A stretch of 64,000 bases of DNA from JAGVSZ01 sp019137045 (GTDB lineage Bacteria > Pseudomonadota > Gammaproteobacteria > Burkholderiales > SG8-39): contig JAXMFT010000011.1 of the NCBI GenBank assembly GCA_046347635.1, positions 1 to 64,000 on the forward strand, given 5' to 3'. Position 1 is the first letter of the stretch; every line of letters starts with the position of its first letter. Shown piece by piece: positions 36,506-45,045 of this stretch. Below the pieces are notes generated by a model that saw only the letters and a program-made list of their open reading frames with translations, was not told the DNA's origin and ran no database searches. A program made the translations under genes and the position numbers.

Positions 36506-38144
36506 GCGGCCTGCTCGGCGGGACGGTAGTTGAGCTTGTGCGAGAGCTCGGCGGCGGCCGCGCGCACCTGGCGCACGAGGCGCTCGCGCAGCTCCTTCGG
36601 CTCGAGCGTGGGGCGCTGCGCGGTGATGCTGATCGCCGCGACGATGCGCGCGCTCTCGTCGCGCACCGGCGCGGCGATCGCGGAGATGCCGCGCTCGAAG
36701 AAGCTCTCGCTCAGGGCGTAGCCGCGCGCGCGATCCTCCTTCAGCACCGCGCGCAGCTCGGCGATCGTCCTGGGGGTGGTCTGCGAGTACGACTCGAGCG
36801 TGCGCTCGGGGAAGAGCGCGGCGAGCGCTTCCTCGTCGTGCTCGCACAGCAGCATGCGCCCGAGGATGGTCGCGTGCGCGGGGAAGCGCGTGCCGACGCT
36901 GACGTTGCTCGCGAACATGGACTGGCTGGTCGCGCGCATGACCACCACGACGTCGCGGCCGTCGCGGATGACGAGCTGGGAGGAGAACCCGGCCTCGTCG
37001 CGCAGGCGCTCGAGCACCGGCCGCGCGAGGTCGCTGATCTCGAGCGAGGCGATGTACTCGAAACCGAGGCGCATCACCGCCGGTCCGATGCGGAAGCCGT
37101 CGCCCTCGCGCTCGAGGAAGCCGAGGCGCTCGAGCGTCTGCGCCAGCCGGAAGCGGTGGTGCGCGGAATGCCGAGCGCGCGCGCCATGGCGGCGCCGCTC
37201 AGCACGCGATGGGTGCGATCGTAGAGCTGCAGGATGCGCAGCCCGCGCTCGAGGCCCGGGACGTTGTAGCGCGGGGGCGGGGCTCCTGGCGCCGCCGCCT
37301 CGGCGAGCCGCTCCGCCGCGAACGCGGCGACGAGCCGATCGACCGCCTCCGGCGCATCGAGGTAGGAGAGGTGCCCCGGCCCCGCGAGCAGCCGGTATTC
37401 CCCGCGGGGGAACGCCTTTGCGATCGCCGCGCAGCCCGCCGGGGGGGTGATCGTGTCCGCGCTCGCGCCGACGACCAGCACCGGCCCGTCGTAGCGCGCG
37501 GCGTCGTCCACCAGGCTCGCGTGCGCGAGCATGCGCGCGGCCTGCGTGTAGCCGCGGGGTCGCAGCTGCGCGGTGCTCCACGCGGCCAGCGCGCGCGCTT
37601 CGGGTGCGGCCGATTCCGACAACATCCCCGCGGGGAGCGCCTGCGCCATGCCTTCGGGACCGAGCGTCGCGAGCCGCTCCAGGCGCGCCGCGAGCTTTGC
37701 CGCGCGCTCGGCGGCGGGCGCGCGGCCGTAGCCGCCGGCGGGGTTGAGCAGCACGAGCCCGGCCGCCCGGGCCGGCCAGCGCGCGGCGAACGCCGCCGCG
37801 ACGAGCGCGCCGAGGGAGCTCGCGACCACGACTGCGCGCATGATCCCGAGCGCGTCCAGGAACGCCGCGAGCGTGGCGGCGTAGTCCGCGGCCGCGGGCG
37901 CGTCGCCCGGGAGCTCGTCCGAGCCGCCGTAGCCCGGGGCGTCCCAGGCGATCACCCGGAAACGCGCGGCCAGTGCATCCAGCTGTCCGACCCACGAGGC
38001 CGACTGGCTGCTGATGCCGTGCAGGAGGACGACGCACGGCCCCTCGCCGGCGGCGCGGAAGGAGATCGCGCCGCGCGCCGTCGGCCGCGTCGCGCGCGGG
38101 TGGCGCGCGACGCGCTCGTCCACGCGGTCGCCGGCGGGGCGCAT
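36502..38144 (-). pseudogene. in-frame fusion of alpha/beta hydrolase and IclR-type regulator, one frameshift in the HTH
   Basis: About 547 residues if repaired. Residues 1-270 are an alpha/beta hydrolase (VVLLHGISSQSASW, VVASSLGALVAA with the nucleophile Ser, and GPGHLSYLD with the His). Without any stop or start codon, the frame continues through LAEAAAPGAPPPRYNVPGLERGLRILQLYDRTHRVLSGAAMARALGIPRTTA, the start of an IclR winged helix. Near 37155 one base is missing; the next frame continues FRLAQTLERLGFLEREGDGFRIGPAV and the IclR effector domain to SHKLNYRPAEQAA. The fusion would place catalysis and control on one chain. The frameshift may be an error. Confidence 0.75.
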
Positions 38145-38683
38145 CAGCGCTTGATCTTCGCGAGCGGGTGGTCGGGCGGGTAGGTGGGCGTGACCGGCTT
38201 CGCCGAACCCAGCATGACGCACATCAGCGCGTCCTCCTCGCCGATGTTGACCTCCCCGCGGTACACGCCCGGGGGCCAGGAGACGAGGTCGCGCTCGCCG
38301 ACGATCGCCTCCCAGCGCTCGCCGTCCTTCTCGGCGATGAGCTTCACCTTGCCGCGCAGGACGAAGAAGATCTCCTCGACGTCGTTGTGGATGTGCAGCG
38401 GGCCCTCGGCGCCGGCCGGCAGGACCATGGTGGAGAAGGTGAAGTGCTCGGCCGGGATGGTGTTGCTGTCGGCCGCCACCCCGGTCCCCCCGGTGCCCAC
38501 GTAGCGCATCTGCGCGCGGCGGTACTTGGGGTCGTAGTCGGCCTGGAACTTCAGCGCGTTCCAGTCGTACTTGCGCGTCGAGTGCCGCGCGACGCGCGCG
38601 TCCATCCATTGCGCGAAGGTCGCGCCCTCGGGGCGGTCCCACGAGCGCTTCGCCTTGGGGTCCTTCACAGTCTGGTCTGCCAT
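38144..38683 (-). CDS. cupin-domain protein
   Basis: 179 residues with a single cupin: GPLHIHNDVEEIFFVLRGKVKLIAEKDG is motif 1 (G(X)5HXH(X)3,4E(X)6G) and SWPPGVYRGEVNIGEEDALMCVMLG is motif 2. Two His and one Glu of motif 1 can bind metal. Small cupins of this kind act as ring-cleavage dioxygenases, isomerases or sensors. It lies between the SDR and the hydrolase fusion in the Rieske cluster and shares one base (TGATG) with the fusion gene. Confidence 0.85.
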   Translation of the reverse strand: MADQTVKDPKAKRSWDRPEGATFAQWMDARVARHSTRKYDWNALKFQADYDPKYRRAQMRYVGTGGTGVAADSNTIPAEHFTFSTMVLPAGAEGPLHIHNDVEEIFFVLRGKVKLIAEKDGERWEAIVGERDLVSWPPGVYRGEVNIGEEDALMCVMLGSAKPVTPTYPPDHPLAKIKR

Positions 38684-38719
38684 CGGTCCGTCTCCTGTCG
38701 CAGTAGGTTCGAATTCGGT

Positions 38720-39451
38720 TCAGTGCATCACGAAGCCGCCGTTCACCGCGAGCAGCTGCCCGGTGACGAAGCCGGCGGCGTCGGAGAGCAGGAAGGTCAC
38801 CGCGCCGCACACGTCGGCGGGGACCTGCTGCCGGGGGAGCGCCCGTCCGTCCACGTACAGCCGGTGTCGGTCGGCCGGGACGTACTCGGTCGCCTCCACC
38901 AGCGTGAGCCCGGGGGCGACCGCGTTCACCGTGATCGCGTCGGCGCCGAGCTCGCGCGCCATCGACCGCGTCATCGCGATCACCGCCCCTTTGCTGGCGA
39001 CGTAGGCGAGCAGCTTCGGCGCGCCCCAGAGCGCGGTGTCGGAGGCGACGTTGATCACGCGGCCGCGGCCCGAGGCGCGCAGGTGCGGCAGTGCGGCGCG
39101 CGTGGCGAGCCAGGTCCCGCGCACGTTCACCGCCATCACGCGGTCCCAGGTGTCCGCGTCGAGCGCGTCGAGCGCCTTGCCGCCCGAGCTGGTGATGGCG
39201 CCGTTGTTCACGAGCCCGTCGAGACCGCCGAGCGCCGCGGCCGCGCGCGCGACGCACGCGTCGACCGAGGCCGGGGCCGCGAGGTCGAGCGGCACGAAGA
39301 TCGCGCCCAGCCGCGCCGCCGCCGCCCGCCCGGCGTCCTCGAGCACGTCGGCGAGCGCGACGCGCGCGCCCGCGGCGAGCGCGTGCTCGGCAAACGCGAG
39401 GCCGAGCCCGCGCGCCGCGCCGGTGATCAGGATGCGCCGATCGTGCAGCAC
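38720..39451 (-). CDS. SDR family oxidoreductase (possible cis-dihydrodiol dehydrogenase)
   Basis: 243 residues from a GTG (VLHDRRILITGAARGLG); no ATG lies upstream before the previous stop. TGAARGLG binds the cofactor, VNNGAI replaces the usual NNAG, and the catalytic set is intact: NVASDTALWG (Ser) and YVASKGA (Tyr/Lys). Following a Rieske oxygenase by 17 bases, it is the natural candidate for the dehydrogenase acting on a cis-diol product. Confidence 0.87.
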   Translation of the reverse strand: MLHDRRILITGAARGLGLAFAEHALAAGARVALADVLEDAGRAAAARLGAIFVPLDLAAPASVDACVARAAAALGGLDGLVNNGAITSSGGKALDALDADTWDRVMAVNVRGTWLATRAALPHLRASGRGRVINVASDTALWGAPKLLAYVASKGAVIAMTRSMARELGADAITVNAVAPGLTLVEATEYVPADRHRLYVDGRALPRQQVPADVCGAVTFLLSDAAGFVTGQLLAVNGGFVMH

Positions 39452-39468
39452 GCGCGCCTCGGCCGCCC

Positions 39469-40515
39469 TCAGGCGCTCGCCTTGGCCGGCGCCTGGCGGG
39501 CGCGGTGCGCCGCGAGGGCGGCGAGCTGCTCCTCGGCCTGCTTCTGCAGCATGCGCCGCACCCGGGCGAGCCCGGTGTCGTGCTGGTAGAGGAACTCGCC
39601 CGCGCGCGCCTCCGGCGCGAGGTTCTCGAGCACGAACCGGTCCTGCTCGAGCACCGCCCAGTGCAGGCCTTCGAGCTTCACCCGGTACATGAACTGCCAC
39701 ACGTCGCGCACCCAGCCGCTGCACTTGCGGGTGCGGAAGAAGAAGACGAGGCAGTGCTCCTCGTCCACCGGCGTGGCGAAGCCGACGATGCCGAAGTTGC
39801 CCCCGGGGCCGGCGCTGGCGCGGTAGGGGATCGAGAGCTTGAGCCAGGTGGCCCCGGACTGGCCGAACTCGACCCAGTCGAAGTTCACGTCGCGCTGGGT
39901 GGTCTTCTCGAACGCGAGCCCGGTCGGCGTCTTGCGCAGCTGCATGTTCGCGGTCTTGTCGCCGAACGCCATCGAGTGCGACACCGCGTGCAGGTAGGCG
40001 CCGTGCATCGGATCCATCACGTTGTCCACGGCGTAGCGGTAGTTGCAGTTCCACTTGGTGAAGCAGAGGATCGCGCCGTACTCCGGGTTCGCGAGCTCCT
40101 CGGGCAGCTCGAGCTTGCAGGGCTCGGGGTGCGCCTCGTCGCCGAAGTACGCGAAGATCGCGCCGCGGACCTCCTGCACCGGGTAGCTCTTGACGCACTG
40201 CCGGCCCTCGAGCGGGCAGTTGTCGACCGCGGGCACCTTGCGCACGGTGCCGGTGCCGTCGACCTCGACCCCGTGGTACCAGCACGCGAGCCGGTCGCCG
40301 AGGTTCCAGCCGAGGGACAGGCGCGCGCCGCGGTGCGGGCAGCGGTCCTCGGTCGCGTGCACCTTGCCGTCGTCGTCGCGCCACAGCACGAGGTTCTCGG
40401 ACAGCCGGGTGATGCCCACCGGCGTGCCGGCGAGCGCCCAGCTCGGCAGCACCGGATACCACTGATTGCGCAGCCCGCGATTGACGAGCTGCTCGACTGC
40501 TTGCGGATCGACCAT
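39469..40515 (-). CDS. Rieske non-heme iron oxygenase, catalytic subunit
   Basis: 348 residues starting at an ATG with GGAG six bases ahead. The Rieske cluster ligands are EDRCPHRGARLSLGWNLGDRLACWYHGVEVDG near residues 55-90. YAVDNVMDPMHGAYLH provides the Asp-His-His mononuclear iron facial triad. The size and C-terminal domain resemble vanillate demethylase/phthalate-type single-subunit oxygenases. The separate Rieske ferredoxin at 43735 may deliver electrons; no dedicated reductase is in this cluster. The substrate is unknown. Confidence 0.9.
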   Translation of the reverse strand: MVDPQAVEQLVNRGLRNQWYPVLPSWALAGTPVGITRLSENLVLWRDDDGKVHATEDRCPHRGARLSLGWNLGDRLACWYHGVEVDGTGTVRKVPAVDNCPLEGRQCVKSYPVQEVRGAIFAYFGDEAHPEPCKLELPEELANPEYGAILCFTKWNCNYRYAVDNVMDPMHGAYLHAVSHSMAFGDKTANMQLRKTPTGLAFEKTTQRDVNFDWVEFGQSGATWLKLSIPYRASAGPGGNFGIVGFATPVDEEHCLVFFFRTRKCSGWVRDVWQFMYRVKLEGLHWAVLEQDRFVLENLAPEARAGEFLYQHDTGLARVRRMLQKQAEEQLAALAAHRARQAPAKASA

Positions 40516-40524
40516 CACCGTCTC

Positions 40525-40893
40525 CTAGCCGAAGGCGAGCTTGCCGAGCTCGCGGAAGGTGGCAACGAAGCTCTCCTCGGTCCACGCGCGGCCGTCGCGC
40601 GCGCGCACCCCGTCGCGGTTGAGCGCCGCGACGATCTGCGGCAGCTCGTAGATCTTCTGCGCGAAGATCTGCTCCAGCGCCGCGGCGAGCGTGAGCTCGA
40701 AGTCGCTCGGCGCGGCGGGGCGGGTCTGCCAGACGATCAGCGCGCGCTCCTCCGCGCCGAAGATCTGGCCGCGGCCGGCCGTCTCGCTGCGCTTGTGCTC
40801 GATGAAGGGCTGCAGGAACGGGTTGAAGTCCCGGACGAGGCCCGTCGGGTTCGCCGCGGGCGTGTGCATGAGCATTGGACCGACTTCGGCCAT
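40525..40893 (-). CDS. recombinase-like helix-turn-helix small protein
   Basis: 122 residues preceded by AAAGGAGG, a very strong ribosome-binding site. The C-terminal region (YELPQIVAALNRDGVRARDGRAWTEESFVATFRELG) looks like the DNA-binding helix pattern found at the ends of recombinases, where it usually follows a serine-recombinase catalytic domain, absent here. Similar short proteins sit next to Rieske oxygenase genes in other proteobacteria, as I recall. It could be a small subunit or a regulator; function unknown. It lies nine bases before the oxygenase gene. Confidence 0.65.
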   Translation of the reverse strand: MAEVGPMLMHTPAANPTGLVRDFNPFLQPFIEHKRSETAGRGQIFGAEERALIVWQTRPAAPSDFELTLAAALEQIFAQKIYELPQIVAALNRDGVRARDGRAWTEESFVATFRELGKLAFG

Positions 40894-40916
40894 GTTTCCT
40901 CCTTTGTCGTGATCGA

Positions 40917-41816
40917 TCAGGTGGCGGTGTGCTGCGCCCGCGGCATGTAGTGCAGGACCCTGCGCTCGGCCCACACCACCCCGGCGTAGGCGAGGATGCC
41001 GATGATGGTCAGCACGATGATGGTGACGAAGACCATCCCGGTGTTGCCCTGGCCTTCGCCGTAGGTGAGCAGGTACCCGAGCCCCATGTTGCCGCCGACC
41101 AGCTCGCCCACCACCACGCCGATCACCGCGAGCGTGGCGGCGATGCGCAGGCCGGCGAACAGCGGCGGGAGCGAGGCCGGGTACTCGATGAGGCGGAAGA
41201 TCTGCAGCCGGGTGGCCGAGAAGGCGCGCGCGAGGCTCACCATGTCCGGGTCGACGGTGCGCACGGCGGTGAGCACGTTCACCATCACCGGGAAGAAGAC
41301 GATGAGGATCGCCACCAGGATCTTCGGGTAGACGGTGTAGCCGAGCCACATCACGAACAGCGGCGCGAAGGCCACTTTCGGCGCGATCTGCAGCGCGAGG
41401 ATGTAGGGCGAGAGCACGAGCTCGGTCTTGGGCGAGAGCCCGAGCACGAATCCGATCAGCACGCCGAGCAGGGCGCCGAGCGCGAAGCCCACGATCACCT
41501 CGAGGGCCGTGATGCCGGTGTGCCAGAGCAGCTGCTCGTTGGCGAGCATGCGCAGGAACTCCGTCCACACCTTCGACGGCGAGGGCAGGATGAACTCGGG
41601 CACGCCGAACAGGGGCGGCACCCACTCCCACACGGCGAGGAAAACGACCAGCACCGCGACGCTGGCGCCGACCATCCCCGGGGTGAAATCGGAGCCGCCC
41701 GCGGCCGGCTCGTCGTGATACTGCGTCGCCGGCGGCGCGACCACCACCGCGGCGGAACGCGGCTCGGGCCGGGCGTCGGGCCGGGGGGCCTGGCTGCTGT
41801 CGACCGATGTCGCCAT
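40917..41816 (-). CDS. ABC transporter permease (SsuC/TauC type)
   Basis: 299 residues. An Ala/Pro-rich cytoplasmic N-terminus of about 45 residues precedes six hydrophobic helices. AFAPLFVMWLGYTVYPKILVAILIVFFPVMVNVLTAVRTVDPDMVSLARAFSAT contains the EAA-like loop that docks on the ATPase. It belongs to the nitrate/sulfonate/taurine/thiamine-precursor importer class, which often handles aromatic or N/S-containing acids. Partner genes are at 41848 and 42905. Confidence 0.9.
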   Translation of the reverse strand: MATSVDSSQAPRPDARPEPRSAAVVVAPPATQYHDEPAAGGSDFTPGMVGASVAVLVVFLAVWEWVPPLFGVPEFILPSPSKVWTEFLRMLANEQLLWHTGITALEVIVGFALGALLGVLIGFVLGLSPKTELVLSPYILALQIAPKVAFAPLFVMWLGYTVYPKILVAILIVFFPVMVNVLTAVRTVDPDMVSLARAFSATRLQIFRLIEYPASLPPLFAGLRIAATLAVIGVVVGELVGGNMGLGYLLTYGEGQGNTGMVFVTIIVLTIIGILAYAGVVWAERRVLHYMPRAQHTAT

Positions 41817-41847
41817 GGGCGTCTCCTCGTCGCGTCGCGCGCTGCGG

Positions 41848-42834
41848 CTACCGCACGAACTGGTTGGTGTAGAGCTCGGCGAGCGGCGTCTCCTTGGGCA
41901 CGATGCCCTCCTTGACGTAGAACTTCTGCACCGCCGCCAGGCGCTCCGGATCGATCGTCCCGAGCACCTTCTGGCCCGGGTAGACGTACTGGTTGTACAG
42001 CCGGAACACCGCCTCGACGCTGGCCGCCTTGCCCTTGTGCTGCGGCACGGCGTTGGCGTAGTCGCGCGCCGCCCCGGCCGGGTCCTTCATGATGTCCTGC
42101 ATGCCCTTGAGCGTCGCGCGCACCAGCTTCTGCACCAGCTCCGGACGCTTCTGAATGGTCTCGTCGGACACCAGGATCGCCTGCGCCATGCTCTTGAAGT
42201 ACTCGTCCGAGGAGAAGATCTTCACCTTCGCCCCGGCCTCGGTGGCCGAGACGATCCAGTCGGGCACCGCCGCCATCGCGTCGGCCTTGCCCGCAGCGAA
42301 GAGCTGCCACACCCCCGCCGGCCCGGCCGCCTGCGCGTCCACGTCGGCCTTGCTCAGCCCCACCGAGGCGAGCATCCCCTGCAGCGCAAAGAAGGTGGTG
42401 TCCTGGTAGGCGATCGTGGTGATGGTCTTGCCCTTCAAGTCCTTGGGCCCGCCGATCCCCTTGCCCTCGTGCACCACCAGCTGGGTGAGCGACTTGCCCC
42501 CCAGCAGCGCCACCGCCTTCACCGGCACCCCTTGCGCGCGCGCGATGATCGGCGTGTCGCCCAGCCCCCCGCCGATCGGCGCGTTGCCCGCGCCCACCTG
42601 CTTGGCCACATCGACACCGCCCTTCGCGACCACGAAGCTCACCTTCAGGCCTTCCTGGGCGTAGTAGCCGCGCACCTGCGCCAGCATCCAGGGCCCGAAC
42701 GCCGGCAGAAACGCCGGCGCCGGCAGCAGGTAGGTCACCTCTTCGGCCTGCGCCAAGGCCGCCGGCCCGCTCCCCATCCCCACCACCGCCCCGGCCAGCA
42801 CCAGCGCGCCCAGAAACCTCCGCTTGCTCGTCAT
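41848..42834 (-). CDS. ABC transporter substrate-binding protein (SsuA/ThiY-like)
   Basis: 328 residues from the ATG with a GAGGAGGAG ribosome-binding region. The signal peptide is RRFLGALVLAGAVVGMGSGPAALAQA. The periplasmic type II fold shows VTYLLPAPAFLPAFGPWMLAQVRGYYAQEGLKVSFV, GGLGDTPIIARAQGVPVKAVA and GKADAMAAVPDWIVSA, as in SsuA/ThiY/TauA relatives. The ligand is presumably the substrate of the adjacent Rieske pathway. A 23-residue N-terminal extension in the open frame is unlikely. Confidence 0.9.
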   Translation of the reverse strand: MTSKRRFLGALVLAGAVVGMGSGPAALAQAEEVTYLLPAPAFLPAFGPWMLAQVRGYYAQEGLKVSFVVAKGGVDVAKQVGAGNAPIGGGLGDTPIIARAQGVPVKAVALLGGKSLTQLVVHEGKGIGGPKDLKGKTITTIAYQDTTFFALQGMLASVGLSKADVDAQAAGPAGVWQLFAAGKADAMAAVPDWIVSATEAGAKVKIFSSDEYFKSMAQAILVSDETIQKRPELVQKLVRATLKGMQDIMKDPAGAARDYANAVPQHKGKAASVEAVFRLYNQYVYPGQKVLGTIDPERLAAVQKFYVKEGIVPKETPLAELYTNQFVR

Positions 42835-42904
42835 CCTCCGACTCCTCCTCGTGTAAGGGCTTAAGGGGCAACCGGCCGCGGGCTCGCACCCGCGGCCGCG
42901 CACT

Positions 42905-43702
42905 TCAGGCGGCCGCAGGGGATTCCTGCTGCTCGATCTTGAGCAGGTTCATCAGCCGGGTCACGTATTCGCCGACGCGCGTGTCGCGCCGGCGCTTCAT
43001 CGCGTCCGCCCGGTCCGGGAGATCGACGCGGAACTCCTCGACGATGCGTCCGGGGCGCGCGCTCATCACCAGCACGCGGTCGGCGAGCGCGATCGACTCG
43101 ACCAGGTCGTGCGTGATGAGGAGGGCGGTCTTCTTCTCGGCGGCGAGGGTCTGGGCGAGGTCCTGCTGCAGGACCATCTTGGTCTGCGCGTCGAGGGCGG
43201 AGAAGGGCTCGTCCATGAGGAGGACGACCGGGTCGATCGCCAGGGTGCGGGCGAGCGCCGCACGCTGGCGCATGCCGCCCGAGAGCTGGTGCGGATAGTG
43301 CTTTTCGAACCCGGACAGATGGCACTTGACGAGCAGCGCCTCGGCGCGCGCGCGCCGCTCGGCGGCGGGCACGCCGCGGATCTCGAGGCCGAGCTCGGCG
43401 TTCTCGCGGATCGTGCGCCAGGGCAGCAGGAGGTCCTTCTGCAGCATGAAGGCGACCTGCGGATTCGGACCCTCGACCCGCTTGCCGTCGACGAACACCT
43501 CGCCGCTGGTGGGCAGGTAGAGGCCGGAGCCCATGTTGAGCAGGGTCGACTTGCCGCAGCCGCTCGGTCCGATCAGGGCGACCACTTCGCCGTCGCGAAT
43601 CGACACCGAGACGTCCTGCACGGCGGTGACCGGCTGCCCCCCGGGGGCGCGCGCTGCGAACCGCTTGGTCACGTTGCGGAACTCGATGCGGACGTCGGCC
43701 AT
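42905..43702 (-). CDS. ABC transporter ATPase (SsuB/TauB type)
   Basis: 265 residues. Walker A GPSGCGKST, Q-loop FMLQKDLLLPWRTIRENAELGLEIRG, signature HQLSGGMRQRAALARTLAIDP, Walker B VLLMDEPFSALD and switch LLITHDLVESIALADRVLVM are complete. AAAGGAG precedes the ATG. It energises the permease at 40917 with the binding protein at 41848. Confidence 0.92.
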   Translation of the reverse strand: MADVRIEFRNVTKRFAARAPGGQPVTAVQDVSVSIRDGEVVALIGPSGCGKSTLLNMGSGLYLPTSGEVFVDGKRVEGPNPQVAFMLQKDLLLPWRTIRENAELGLEIRGVPAAERRARAEALLVKCHLSGFEKHYPHQLSGGMRQRAALARTLAIDPVVLLMDEPFSALDAQTKMVLQQDLAQTLAAEKKTALLITHDLVESIALADRVLVMSARPGRIVEEFRVDLPDRADAMKRRRDTRVGEYVTRLMNLLKIEQQESPAAA

Positions 43703-43734
43703 CGTGCGCTCCTTTGCGGCAGTCGGTGGGGAAG

Positions 43735-44049
43735 TCAGTCGATCTTCAGGTACACGCGGCCGCCCTCGGCCTTCACCGGGTAGGACTTGAGGTCGCGCCC
43801 GCCGGGCTCTTTGGTGCACTTGCCGGAGGGGACGTGGAACTTCGCGCCGTGCAGCGGGCACTCGACCTCTTCGCCGTCCATGAAGCCCTGGGAGAGGAGG
43901 GCGTACGCATGCGGGCAGACGTCCTCGATGGCGTAGAGCTTGCCGGCGATGGTGTAGATGCCGATTTCGCGCTCCCCCACCTTGGCGGCAAGCGGCATGT
44001 CCTCGCTCACCGCGTCGATCGCGCCCACGTCGTGCCATTCGCCGGCCAT
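43735..44049 (-). CDS. Rieske-type [2Fe-2S] ferredoxin
   Basis: 104 residues. VCPHAYALLSQGFMDGEEVECPLHGAKFHVPSGKCTKEPGGRDLKSYPVK holds the CxH...CxxH cluster ligands, as in ferredoxins of multicomponent dioxygenases and NirD-like proteins. It is the first gene of the minus-strand cluster, next to the palindrome at 44087, and is the likely electron donor of the oxygenase at 39469. Confidence 0.9.
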   Translation of the reverse strand: MAGEWHDVGAIDAVSEDMPLAAKVGEREIGIYTIAGKLYAIEDVCPHAYALLSQGFMDGEEVECPLHGAKFHVPSGKCTKEPGGRDLKSYPVKAEGGRVYLKID

Positions 44050-44086
44050 CGATTTCCTCGCTCGCTGAGAGATTTGGTGGTGGTGC

Positions 44087-44121
44087 GTTCCAAATATGAA
44101 ACAATGTTTTTGATATGGAAC
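44087..44121. promoter_or_regulatory. 35-bp composite palindrome between divergent operons, probable operator
   Basis: GTTCCAAATATGAAAC (44087-44102), a three-base spacer AAT, and GTTTTTGATATGGAAC (44106-44121) together form a long imperfect palindrome. Its outer arms GTTCCA/TGGAAC are perfect complements, and its core AAACA-A-TGTTT is a perfect 11-base palindrome. Each half is itself a 16-base dimer-type site. The AT-rich block stands out in GC-rich DNA. It lies between the ferredoxin and aspartate dehydrogenase starts, so one regulator could control both arms. The IclR-type part of the fusion at 36502 is the obvious candidate; this is inference. Confidence 0.7.
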
Positions 44122-44235
44122 ATCATGCCCTCGTACGCGACGCGTTGTCAAGTCCTTTTTTCGGCGCGCTTTCCCGCGCCGGTTCTGTTCGCGCGCAGGC
44201 TGCGCGCGTAGAGTGGCGCCCCGCACGGAGCGAAC

Positions 44236-45045
44236 ATGCGACACATCCTACTCATCGGCATGGGGGCCATCGGCCGCAAGGTGGCGGGCGCGCTGCGCGC
44301 GGAGAGCGCGGCGCTGCGGCTGGCGGTGCTCGTGCGACCGCAGTACTTGGCGGACGTGCGCGCGCGCACCGGGGCGCTCGCGCCGCTCGCCGTGGAGGTC
44401 GTGGACCGGATCGAGGGGCTGCAGGCGACCCCCGAGCTCGCGGTCGAGTGCGCGGGGCACGCGGCGGTCGCGGAGTTCGGCGAGACCTGCCTCGCGGCGG
44501 GCATGGACTTCCTCGTGACGTCGGTCGGAGCGCTCGCCGACCCCGCGCTGCGTGCGCGCCTGGAGCGGACCGCGCGCACATACGCGCGCAGGGTGCTGAT
44601 CCCCGCCGGAGCGGTCGCCGGGATCGACGCGCTCGCGGCCGCGCGGAACGACGGTCTCGCGCGGGTGCGCTACACCTCGCGCAAGCCGCCGCGGGCCTGG
44701 CGCGGGACCCACGCGGAGAAGCTCTGCGACCTCGACGCCATCGGCCAGCCGATCGAGTTCTACCGCGGCAACGCGGGCGATGCCGCGCGGCTCTTTCCGC
44801 AGAACGCCAACGTGGCGGCGACGATCGCGCTCGCCGGCCTCGGGTTCGAGGCCACCGAGTGCTCGCTGACCGCGGACCCGGGCGCGCCCGGCAACGTGCA
44901 CCTCATCGAGGCCGAGGGGGCCTTCGGCCAGCTGCGGATCGAAGTGCGGGGCAAGCCGCTGCCGGAAAACCCCAAGACCTCGACGCTCGCGGCGCTCTCG
45001 GTGCTGCGTGCGATCCGCAGCCGCCTCGACACTATCCAGATCTGA
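44236..45045 (+). CDS. L-aspartate dehydrogenase family protein
   Basis: 269 residues. HILLIGMGAIGRKVAGAL is the NAD(P) Rossmann motif. AVECAGHAAVAEFGETCLAAGMDFLVTSVGALAD, IPAGAVAGIDALAAA, RAWRGTHAEKLCDLDAI and NVAATIALAGLGFEATE match the NadX/DUF108 fold. Such enzymes interconvert aspartate and iminoaspartate/oxaloacetate plus ammonia. It is divergent from the Rieske cluster and shares the palindromic operator region. From memory, a similar gene set surrounds a characterised aspartate dehydrogenase in Pseudomonas aeruginosa. The 3' end overlaps convergent agmatinase by 14 bases. Confidence 0.85.
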   Translation: MRHILLIGMGAIGRKVAGALRAESAALRLAVLVRPQYLADVRARTGALAPLAVEVVDRIEGLQATPELAVECAGHAAVAEFGETCLAAGMDFLVTSVGALADPALRARLERTARTYARRVLIPAGAVAGIDALAAARNDGLARVRYTSRKPPRAWRGTHAEKLCDLDAIGQPIEFYRGNAGDAARLFPQNANVAATIALAGLGFEATECSLTADPGAPGNVHLIEAEGAFGQLRIEVRGKPLPENPKTSTLAALSVLRAIRSRLDTIQI

